Assembly: GCF_001949145.1 (NCBI RefSeq)
Contig: NW_019091684.1
Coordinates: 48,721-112,720 of the forward strand
From: Acanthaster planci
Taxonomy: Eukaryota; Echinodermata; Asteroidea; Valvatida; Acanthasteridae
Reading direction: 5' to 3'
DNA: 64,000 nt
The position numbers were made by a program, and so were the translations under genes. Below, in pieces: positions 35,801-46,620 of this stretch (its first letter is position 1; each line of letters begins with the position of its first letter). The notes below the pieces were generated by a model. It was not told where the DNA came from. It did not search any database and was given only the letters and a program-made list of their open reading frames with translations.

Positions 35801-38800
35801 TCCCCATCTTCAGATCCCTGAGTACTGTCGTGCCATGGAAGAATCCGAGATCCTGGACCACTCCTTTGAGGTCATCTTTGCGTTTGACGAGATTGTGGCC
35901 CTGGGCTATCGGGAGAACGTCAACCTGGCCCAAATTCGTACCTTCACCGAGATGGACTCCCACGAAGAGAAGGTGTTCCAGGCCGTCAGACAGGTGGGTG
36001 GCTATTAAACAAACCCGGTGCCCTCTGAAATTTGGTCTCCTTTGAAATTTGTCCTTTGCATGTAACAGGATATGAGCTCAAATTCCAGACACCAGGAATG
36101 TATATTTGAAACAATAGCAGAAATAGCTTGGATATTTCAAAGATTTTTTGAACATGTACACTGGCACCCGACCACAGCTTGTTTGTATTTTAATAGTCAG
36201 TGTTAAGGCCAATAGTCTCTGCTCACAATCTTGCAGGGTCTTCACAAATCTTCCGATGTGCCAGAATCCAATAGCTTATTTAGGGGGACCAATCTTGCAA
36301 AATGCCTCAAACCGCCTGGTTGATGTTGAAAATTGATGTGCATCAACAGGGATTTCCTTGCCTAAATTTGCATCATCACAAAAGCCCTACAACCTCTAAA
36401 CACAGTTTTTCAATCCATATTTGGAATTTTTCACAACTTCATAAACCAAACCAACCCTGGAAAGCCACTAGGAAAGGCACCTTACAAAGACAGACAAAAG
36501 GCAGACACCAGGTGCAGCGTGAGAATTCCATGGAATGTCCCCATTGTGTAGAACCTTCAAGAAATAAGACAGTATAGGCAAATCCAAGAAAACACGGTTA
36601 CTGCAGGGGCGCCACATTTTCTCACATGTGTTCTTAAGCTTCAGGCCTTTTGGCAAGTGGCGGTTACCTCAGCCAAGAGGCGTGCAGAGTGCTGAAGTAC
36701 ATGTAAATACATCCCGTACAAAACTATGTATGTAAAATGCATCATCACAAGAAGCAGCAAGTGAATCAACACACGCACGCACTCCACAGGTTTGCACTAC
36801 ACCTCCTGGTTCAAGTGACAACACGCTTTGGGTCTGTACTACACGCCTAATTCGTGTGGGCCTGCGTAGTACCTCCGCAGAATTGGCCGTTAGTTCTGGG
36901 CACTGGATTTGTGTGTAAGGAATGTTTTCTTCTCTTGTTCAGACCCAAGAGCGGGAAGCTAAGCAAGAGATGCAGCGCCGGGCCAAGGAGCTGCAGCGTA
37001 GCCGCCGGGAGGCGGAGAAGAGCGGTCGTAGGGGCATGGGCTTCAGCGGCGGCTTTGGGTCGTCCTCACGAGGCAGCGACATCACTCCCGTCGTGTCAGA
37101 CCTTCCTGTGGAGAAACCTAGGCCCTCGGCTGCCCCATCAAAGTAAGTGTCAGTGGCGACGTTGACAGAAAGATAAGCTAAGAGTTTTGAATGGATTCAA
37201 AATTAATGTTTGTTTCGTTTATCCAACAGTGCACTAAGCACTAGATTCATGATGATTATAACTGACAGTGACATTGAGGGAGACAATACAGAAATGTCCA
37301 GTAAAACCTAAGGTATAGTCCAGGTACCGGTAAAGCCCACAGAATCATGTAGGGACTGAGAAGCCAATCCACATGCCGAACTCGATGGGATTTGAACCTC
37401 AGATTTTAGGGGTGTAAGGTGAGGGAAAGAACCACTATGCCAACTTGACTGGATGGATAATGGGCTGTCGAGTTGGATCGTGAGAGATGATTGGATTGAA
37501 TTAGAGAATAGATACTGAGTTGATTCTAGAATTTAGTCCCAATGGCATGCATTCATGATTATTGAGACTGAGGACATTGGTTGCTTGGCTTACATGTAAT
37601 GCAGTATTGATAAAATGTAAAAAAAGCTTTTCCCCCTTTTGATTTGGAGCTCAGTGGCACATTCAATCCAGTCCAGACAAAAGCTAGGGACTTTGATGGC
37701 CTGGACAGACTAGGGGTAATACTGAAGATTTGATTGCTTCACAACTATGCCCCTCTTCACATTGATGTCCAGGCCAAGTGGGACAGGTAGACCGATGTAG
37801 CCTAGCCATAAGACTGGGGACCTTCTTAACCCCTTTATACCGGGAGGCGTCCACAGCTGCGGCTTTGTGTGAGGATTAGTGCATACCACACATACAGTCT
37901 ATTCACCATGCAGCTGCGGGTTCAATGTGGGCCTGCTGCTGGACAAAGCCCCCCATTCAGGGCACACCACAGCCCAGCAGTCACGGTCAAAGGAATCCCG
38001 CCGTGAAGGGGTCAACTGGAGTAACACAGTTACCCCCTCCTCACTGTTATGTCTGTGCCCAGTTAGTTCAAGTCCACCAGCGAATGTGAATATTGAGACC
38101 AAGGATGCTGCTAGCCACATTTAGTACCTAGGTGTGTCCTTTGGCTAATTGTACACTTTGACCTCCAGGCCGAGTGGCACAGGCAAAGCCATGAAGCTGA
38201 GCAGTAAGACCAAGGACGTGGACAGCTTCGTCAGTAAGCTACGCACAGAGGGCCAGGACGTCATCTCATCCACAAAGTCGTCCAAACAGTCTGCGAACAT
38301 TGCCAAGACCACCACACCAGCAAGCAAAAAAGAAGGGTAAGGGGCATGGTCGTGCTTTGTTGGAGACCTGCAGAAAAGAGCAAAGTGCAGCAGGTGTAAA
38401 AGTCTGATGGATTTGGTCGCACTGAGCAGTAAACAGCAGCCCAACAAATTGCCTATAGATGTAGAGATGGAGGGAGACGGTCCCCGGTAACCACTTTCTG
38501 CTGGGGAGCCCGGTTTCGGGCATCATGTGTTTATACACGTGGCTGGGATCTCTGAAATCGGACAAACGGAACTGGGCCTTGTAACAAAAGACCAGGCTGC
38601 TGGGCATTACCGACATTTTTTCACTTTCAATAGTGGAGATAATCCAGCCTTGTTTTGAAACAGTATACCACGGTATACTGCATGCTAATCTGGCCCCTAT
38701 TGAAAAGAGGTCAGCAGCGCACTGTGTCAGGTTTGTGAACAAAAGAAAGTTATTTAACACTGCACAATCTGGGCTCTTTTTACAAGGCTGCAGGCCTGGC

Positions 38801-41800
38801 TGAAATACTCAGGCGTCAGTAGATTTTGTCTGTTAGACTAGAGTTGCCACCTGACAGTAATTGGTGTGGGTGTTAATGTCCATTAATTGAAATGATGAAT
38901 TTTTGAAGAATTTTGAAAACTGAAAATCTTGAAAGAGTCCTGATTATGTGCACTGCATTTTCCAAACCACCTGGCACAAAGCGGTTAACCTCTTTTGGAC
39001 CTTGTAGTGGCTGGCAACCATAGGCTCCCAGGCCGTTGGGCCTCGGGGATACCTGATAGGTTGGATCTTGTTGCACTAGGCAGGCCTATGCCTCCAAGGT
39101 GTTCCCCATAGGTCCACTCGCACATTGAGGAAAAGATATCCCTGATGGCTGACCGGGAAGGAGTTTTACAGATCCTGGATGTCTGTGGACTGATCGCCTG
39201 GAATATTACCGACAAGATCGATGCAAACTGATTTGCCTGGCAGGGTTTCTAGCCAAAGTAACCTGGAGGGTTCAGGTTACGTAATGGCAAACTGTTATGT
39301 CCAGCAGGAATGCTTACATCACATCACTGCAGCTGTAAAACAAATTGAGCATATCATCCTTGTTCCCACAGGGTCCACTTGCGTATTGAGGAGAAGATGT
39401 CCCTGACGGCTGGCCGGGAAGGAGGTTTACAGAGCCTGGATATCCATGGGCTGATCGCCCTGAATATCAGTGACAAGAGCGAGCAGGCGGGCCGCATTAA
39501 AGTCGGCATTGCAAACAACGACGACAAAGGAGCACAGTTACTGGTAAGAGGAGAGAGCAATCCTTTTGTGCATGGTTTGTTATCACTGAATGATGTGATC
39601 ATCTTCATTTGGTTCTTGTCTTCAACGTAGTGTTTGTGCCTTGTCCTTCTAGAGATGGGTGTGTGTCTGACACTGGAATATTCCTGTCAGTACAGTAACT
39701 TGAGAATTACGTCGTCTACGGAACTTCAAAGTTGGTTTGTTTATTGCTCTATGCGATTGAGAAAGCCTATTGCATTTGGGATGAAAAGGTCGAAGGTTAA
39801 GGCCACAGTGAAAGTCTTGACAATGCAATAAGTTTAGAAATGCTTTGCATGGGAATTTCAAATGTGGCTTGTGACATTGGTTTTGGTAATCCCACAAGTC
39901 CATTGCATTGAGAGTAAAGGTCACAGTGGCTAAACAAATTAAAAAAAAAATTGCATTTATTATCTGAAAACTTGAGTTGTGGGTTTGGTTATTGACTTGG
40001 CATTTTAATAATGCTTTATTCATTATTTTTGTTCGGTGCTCGGTAGCTCTGTCTTGGGTAATTTTTGCAAGCAAGTTTTTGTCAATCATCTGCCCAAATC
40101 CTGTACTGTCCGGGGAGCAAATACCACACTTTCAGCATTTTCAAAAATTCTCTTGGGACATCACACTTTATACAGTATCCTCCCAAACCTTTCAGGGTTG
40201 GTTTCAAATTATCTTTGGGAATTGGGATATTGAACCATTGCACCCGTAGTTTAAAGAGTTGAAAACAAATATGCCCCCATCTCCCTCAAAGAGCATACTT
40301 GAAGTTTGAACCACACTGGAAACTTTGCCCTTCAAAGAAAGTTTGAAAACCGGGCCTCATTTCTTGGTACCAAGACTTTGTTTTGCTGTGTATACATGTA
40401 TATGAGGACAGGGAGCATGCTGCCTGGCTTCAGAAACTGTAGCAGTTATTGTGCGCCATGATTAGTCTGCCCTCCCTGTACTTAATGAGCCTTGTTTTGA
40501 AGTGTACACACCTAGCCCTTTTTTGCTCTTGTTAAATGCTTCATTGATGCTACCTCGGAGGCCGTAAGAACGGCGACATGCTTTCTGGTGTGTGGTTGCG
40601 GCCATGGCCGACCTTTGCCTACAGGTACCTGTGCACTTTCCTATGGTTCCAGAGAGGTCCACAGTTCTGGAGCAATGTAGGAAAGCAAAGTGTAGCGCGA
40701 CCCGCACAGAGGTCTGTCGATTCTGAAATGATGTGCGTGCCGCTGGAGAATGGCAAAGCTGTCTGCCATTGGTTGTCACAGGGACACATGTTTTTAGCGT
40801 GGGCCCACAACATCAGGATTCAGTCCTTAGTACTCAATGAGGTGTTGAGTTTTAGTGTTCAGCGTAATTCTGTCCATCTGGAGACTAGACAGCAGTAGCT
40901 TCCATGGTGGTTGTTCTCCCTGCAGACTCATCCGAACGTAGACAAGAAACTCTTCCAGTCTGAGTCTTACATCAGCATGAAGAATCCAGCCAAGCCCTTC
41001 CCACTGAACACTGATGTTGGCGTCTTGAAATGGAGACTAACCTCCCAGGACGAAAGCCTCATGCCTCTGTCAAGTAAGGTTCTTTGTTTTGCTAGTTGAA
41101 TAATCTTCCCAATTAATGGGGAGGCATTCAGCAGGTGGGGCAGTTCATGACAGTGCCAACTAACAGGTAGAGGGCACAATCATCAATGCATTATGGAGGC
41201 ACCTGACACCATTGCATAGTAATCACAATCGCTATACCTTGGCCCTGCTTTCGTAACTAATCTCACAACTCCACATTCTGGGCACTACCTTCTGAAGGTA
41301 AGTCACAAGCTAGTCAAGTAAATTGTTACCAAGGGATCCCTTATGTTGCTGTCATCTCCAGTCTTCTAGTGAGTATACTTAGTGAGTGACTTTGTGACAT
41401 GGAATCCATTGGAACATTTCATTGCACCAAGTCCATGGTCTTGCCCATTTTAATTATTCAGAAAGATTTATTACGACTTGCATTCTGAGATCAACGTCCT
41501 CACACAAAATGCGTCGCTACACTTTGCAGGGTTTGTCATTGAAGTGTAATGTTTTAAACAAAATGTTTTAATGTTTAGTTCAGTGTGTTTGATAATGTGA
41601 AGCACCTTGGAGCATTTTGATGGAATTGGAGCTGTATGAATGTATTTTTGGCATTATTTGTTTTCCCAAGTTAACTGCTGGCCGTCTGAAAACAATAAGA
41701 ATGGATGTGACGTCAACATAGAGTACGAATTGCAGCAGGAAGACATGGAGCTGCAGGATGTAATCATCACCATTCCATTAATGTAAGTATTCAGAGAGAG

Positions 41801-43258
41801 TCTGGTTTTTTTATGAGTAGTGGCTAGGGTTTGTATTGTTGAAGGTGAGCTACCATTCCCGAATCAGGTTGAGCCACTGTCTGGGAAATTGTTACAGTGT
41901 ACTCATGACCAATGTACATTCCACAATGTTCATTGCCTGTGAACACTACCCAAGCTTTGTGCAGACAAAATGTTTACTTTGGTTTCTTTGAAATACGAAA
42001 TAAATAGCGTAAATGGGAGAGCTTGGTTGGTGGGTATCTGACCACAGATTCCAGTGTCTTATCAATAAATATTCTTGTAATATATTGATTCAGTATAGAA
42101 ATAAATGACGTCCAGTGGTGTATCCCTACATATGTTCTGTCACAAATCCATTCACAAATCTAGAAGCCCCCTCCATTCTAATTTACGCATGCATCAGTAA
42201 TGTTCATAAGCAGGTGTTCTTTTGTGTCACACCGAAGCGTTCAAAGCAATATCTTGACCTTTTTTCCCTCTTTGCAACAGGTCTGGTTCTGGCGCCCCCA
42301 TCGTCGGCGAGATAGACGGCAATTCCCGCTACGACCACCGCCGCAGCGTCCTGGAGTGGACACTGCCAGTCATCGACGCCAGCAACAAGACCGGCAGCCT
42401 GGAGTTCAGCGTCGGGGGCCACCCGGACGACTTCTTCCCTGTCACGGTCGGTTTCATCTCACGGAAGTCTTACTGTGACATCCAGGTAACAAACCCTGTG
42501 GAGGAGAAACTCACCATTCATGTACATGCACGTTTCCGTTACATCCCTAGACATTACACAAGGCTCTAGGGTTGAGATTTGTGAGGATTTTTCCTGATTC
42601 CAGGATTTCTTCATCAGACATCTCCTGATTTCAAGATTCTCTAAACACTTCTTGAAATCTGGAAAACCTGATTATTCAGGCATTTTCACACATTTAAAGT
42701 TGATACAGACCTCAGGAAATGGATATTTAAAGGGTTGCCCTTAGGTAAACGCAACTTTAAGGGGCATTGTGGACATCCGGGAGTTTCACAAAATTGCAGG
42801 TAGCAACAACGCCGCGCCGGTGAAACAACTGCAACGAGCGCGCGCGTACGTACTGATCAACGAAAAGATTTTTGAACTGGCTGGTGCGTGCGTACGTCGC
42901 CACAGTCGCCGTTTTCACCAGCGCAGAACCTGCCATTTTGCGAGAATCCCGGATGTCCGCGCTGCCCCCACACCATTGGTTTATGCTACTCGGCCCCTCA
43001 AAACCTCTGGTGATTATTTCGTGGATGTGTCATCATATTCCAATTTCATCTCTGTGCAAAGCTGATCCATTTCTCCCATTGATCTAAGCCCATTTTGTTT
43101 TCAGTTTTCTTGTTGTGTTTTTGTTACTGCCGAATGAAACTTACGTATACTTATTTCTTGGTTTTCAGGTTACGGATGTACTAATGCTGGACAGCGAGCA
43201 GCCTGTCAAGTTCTCCACGGACGCCGCTGTGCTCGTGGAAAAATATGAAATCGTGTGA
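32891..43258 (+). CDS. ARCN1: Coatomer subunit delta (archain), 10 coding exons, complete
   Basis: Exons: 32891-32893 (ATG only; alternative copy 31358-31360), 34851-35114, 35814-35993, 36943-37142, 38169-38336, 39372-39543, 40926-41073, 41671-41782, 42281-42485, 43169-43258. They sum to 1542 nt (513 residues; human 511) with all phases matching. The product is the delta subunit of the COPI coat, which moves cargo from Golgi to endoplasmic reticulum and within the Golgi. Residues 1 to about 140 form the longin-like domain ([59 protein letters not shown]). A charged helix and a Gly/Ser-rich linker follow (150-270). The mu homology domain runs from about 272 to 513 ([61 protein letters not shown]). 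It ends VEKYEIV. A broken copy of exon 6 lies just upstream of the true exon 6. Confidence 0.96.
33281..33281. other. Single-N contig join
   Basis: One undetermined base lies at the end of promoter copy B, in the middle of the hairpin that is complete in copy A. Sequence to the right starts with a cacttcgccc repeat similar to the one before the join at 31809. Confidence 0.85.
33421..34850 (+). other. ARCN1 intron 1, distal part
   Basis: No coding signal was recognised between the promoter block and exon 2 at 34851. Short open frames on both strands near 34290-34710 lie in A/T-rich sequence and match nothing known. The acceptor CTTCCCAG at 34843-34850 is strong. Confidence 0.5.
37826..38015 (+). 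mobile_element. TTAA-CCCCTTT MITE, copy 1 (ARCN1 intron 4)
   Basis: Left border TTAACCCCTTTATACCGGG; right border GTGAAGGGGTCAA, where the right TTAA has changed to TCAA. Length is 190 bp. An inverted copy with intact TTAA at both ends lies at 47172-47357. Shared interior words include GGATTAGTGCATACCACAC, TATTCACCATGCAGCTGC and GGACAAAGCCCCC. The ends and target site suggest a non-autonomous piggyBac-type element. Confidence 0.7.
38376..39262 (-). repeat. Dispersed repeat copy with an insertion and an ARCN1 exon fragment inside
   Basis: Three pieces (38376-38455, about 38990-39085, 39214-39262) match, in reverse complement and in order, one continuous element at 20329-20625. About 530 bp of unrelated sequence separates the first two pieces. 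The fragment of ARCN1 exon 6 separates the last two. Confidence 0.55.
39098..39222 (+). pseudogene. ARCN1: Degenerate duplicate of ARCN1 exon 6
   Basis: The segment resembles the 5' part of true exon 6 (39372-39543), including its acceptor region (tgttccccatag versus tgttcccacag). It reads [17 protein letters not shown] before diverging, compared with [17 protein letters not shown] in the real exon. It reaches an in-frame TGA at about 39231 and has no matching donor. Loss of one base at the acceptor would also shift the phase after exon 5. It is therefore not usable as an exon. It lies inside a dispersed repeat. Confidence 0.8.
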
Positions 43259-46200
43259 AGATTTTAGGACCAGCGCATTCTTATTAAAACAAACTTAATA
43301 TCATTGTCTGCAAGGAGACCAAGTCCTCAACAAACCTTTTTATTACCAAGACCAGAACAGTAACATGAGTTTGGGGGCAGTTCCACAATGTTGGCTCAAG
43401 GTATTCAAAGTGTTGCATTGGTAGAGGTAACGGCACCATAAACAACTTTTGTTCGTGCCGTTAACTCTAGCTTCACAGACATCCTCGGCAGCCGGATTAT
43501 TGAGTAAACAAATTTTTGCAACCTTGCAATCCATGGTGCTCCTCGCTTGGTGCATCATCACAGGTGAGAAACATTATGCACAGCTGTTCATGATTTGTGG
43601 CATGAACGTACGGTGGCTTCAGGTAATCCAATATGTCAGTTTGGTATTTCAAAACAGGCAATGTCATTCGTGAACGTGGCACCTGATGTCATCCCATTTC
43701 AAACATATTCAGTGTAGGCGAGTTGAGGCCCCACTTAGAGAGGGCCAACCTCATCCTCCAGTGCAAGAAACACAGTGTGCTCATAAGTCATGCAAAAATA
43801 TGGAGTACATGTACTTGTGACTTTCATCTGAATGTGCACAAACTCACAAAAGTGTTTTTTTTTTGGCAGCCAGTTGTCCGTGGAACGTTGCATTTGCGGG
43901 CTGAGCTTTAGTAATGTGGAACTTGCTTTTTGAATTTCCAGGCATGGCCATCAAAACAAGGATTTCCTTCTAGTTGTGACTGTCTTGCGTAACAAAAGGG
44001 TTGATACATCTTCGTAAAATAATTGATTCTGACGATCCTTCCAGTCTTGCCTGTGCATGCATAAAGACTGGTCTTTACCAAATGCCATTGAAACTGTGAA
44101 ACAGTCGAGGAGTAACACATTGTACACATTTATGTTGGTGTTACAGACCGGTTTTGTGTTTTCTGTAGCCACAAAATCACAGAAAGTTACACCAGGGTCT
44201 TAAGTGAAAGCATTTGTTATAGGGGAAGGGACTACAAAAATTAAATGACGTTGAGAAATATTTGGACGATAGATTGTCGGGGCAGAAATCCATTCAGGAA
44301 GATTTGGGGAAAGTGCAGATTTTCTTTTGCTGGCATTATTTTGAAAAAAAAATTGCTCTTCATTAACAAAATGTTAAAGGCATTTTTTGAAGGAGTCGTC
44401 GCTGGGATGAAAGTGGGAGACTTACAGCTGTTGTCACATCTTTAGATCATCCCTGCATTCACAGCTAGGACCATCACAGTTACTTGTAGCTTTGTTTTTA
44501 ATCTGTGAACCCGGAGAGCATTTTGTGAAATCTGAAGGGGAAACAAACAGGGGAATTGGCAGGCATTTGACCAGTTACGGTGCGGAAAGAATCAACTATT
44601 TTATGAGCCAATGTGTACAAAACAACTGTCATAAATTCTAAATTTTGTATAATATATCATGATATTAATGTTAGGTGAGAAGCCATTCATTCATTATTCA
44701 AACACCAGTTTCCTACATAAGCTGTTTGCCTTATTTAATTTTTATTTCCTTTTTGAAAAGTACTTCAGTTCGTAACGGCTTTTTTTGGGTTCAGTACATC
44801 TGTGGCTCAACCAATGTGCAAAGATTGTAGACCCAATGGACTATTAGACTGATTTAGTATTGATTTCACTTAAAGAAAAATAAATCTGAATGGAATGCAC
44901 CGTAGACCAACTCAAAGTGAAGGCACATTGGTTTCGAGGGCTCCATTCAGCCTAACACCAACCTTGCATTTTATTGAAATTGAATTGTTGGCGAGTGTTA
45001 GTGGACAATACACACATACTTCAATGTATTCAGTCCAGAATTTCATCTCCGGTCACTAGTGTCAAGACTCCTTTACCTCGCAAAACATGACAACCGGTAC
45101 TTTAAAATTTGTCCAGTAAATGTAAAAAGTTGCCAGTTATTTGGCAGTCATTAGAGGCTTGTTGTAACATGGGTGCCGAACGGTCTCTGGTGCCCTAACT
45201 TGTTACATTGCAGGTGTTTTTTTTGGATTTGAACTCTCCAGACTTGTATTATAATTTGTTTAAAGCCCATGCATGAGCCTTGGGCTGGCAATGGCTGGAC
45301 AGAGCAAGCACATCATTTGGGAAAAATGCAGAGGCAGTGGCTTATTAAGATTCTGTTTTAGTGTCATTGCAGTCCTTCGCCCCTTCATACATCTTGACCT
45401 CTAAATGCAAGAATTGGATACAGCCACAGTCTGGTGAAGTGAAGAGCTTGTACAGTGTAAGTGCGCATGACTCAGTCCTCCAGGTACCAGGTTAACTAGA
45501 CATTCCAACCCAGAGAAATAAAAACACTTGTACCTCTGATGATCCCACTTCCATGAAAGGGCTGTCGCATCTCACTACTAAGGGCGAGTTCAATCAAGAA
45601 CCACTTGTTAACTAGAGTTTGGTTCATGATGTACCTAGCGCATGTGCAGTGAAGTTGAAGCACGAATGACCCTAGTCAACCATTGTCAGGTCATTAGGCC
45701 GAAGGGGGAAAAGGTGACCGCAGGAAGGGCAAAATAGCAAAAATAAAAGTGAAAATGGTCATTTACTGGTGACATATTGTTTTTCGACATTTTCTCTCTG
45801 CACAGTGCTATTAAAACGGTTTACGGTAACCAACGATGCAACCAATCCCAATAAGCTTGTTGTGAATAGCCAACTGGACTAGTCCAACCATCATCAACTA
45901 GCATACGTTTGATCAGAGTTAGTTGAACCATGGTTAACTATGGTCCTTGAATTTAACTTGCCCTAGGCTGTTACAATCCAAAGTATGCATATGTGTGATT
46001 TTGACGAGCTCATCTACAAGGAACTGTTAATAAATCCACAGCTAGTAACATGAAGTTTGTTTTCCTTCTTCCGGTATACTTTTTATTGCATTTGAAGAAA
46101 TGATTGTTGAAAGAAGAAATGCCTTAAAAATATCATAAACAGTTAAAATTGTTAACTATCCTTTTTGGAAGTCATCTCTTCTGCTGATAAGGAGATCTTG

Positions 46201-46620
46201 AGGGCCTTGGCAAACAAAAACATATAAACGGACTACATGTATTTGAAAAATCCAATACAGGAGGGTTGTGCAGCTTAACAAAAGCTGCCCACTACAAAAG
46301 TGATTCCTTTTTTGAGTGGTTACTTCTTGGTACATGCTATCAGCAACATTCATTATATGTTGATGAGAGAGATACCGATGTGGACAAAGTGAACTAATCA
46401 CATACAGCGGCAATGTAACAACATGATGTATCACGAGGCAAAGATCGCCACCATCGATCCTCTTTTTCCCCTAAATATCTGCCAGATTACAGTTATTCAA
46501 GAAACTCGGTAAAATGGGTAAGAAATGATGGAAGATGCGAATCCAAAACTTCACCAACCCTTCAACTACATGTAACAAAACCTTTCTTCCATTCTGGAAA
46601 GTGGGCATGGACATGTATGA
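43259..46620. other. Spacer between convergent ARCN1 and MRPL17, with their 3' UTRs
   Basis: No coding exon was found. ATTAAA occurs 25 nt after the ARCN1 stop (43283-43288) and AATAAA at 44879-44884; either could serve ARCN1. A TTTATT at 46082-46087 (AATAAA on the minus strand) is a candidate for MRPL17. A dispersed element fills 45582-45963. Confidence 0.45.
45582..45963 (+). mobile_element. About 382-bp dispersed element, copy 2
   Basis: Starts GGGCGAGTTCAATCAAG and ends CTTGAATTTAACTTGCCC, giving imperfect terminal inverted repeats. It is collinear with the copy at 12407-12812 in KIRREL intron 6. It has no coding capacity and lies in the ARCN1-MRPL17 spacer. Confidence 0.65.
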
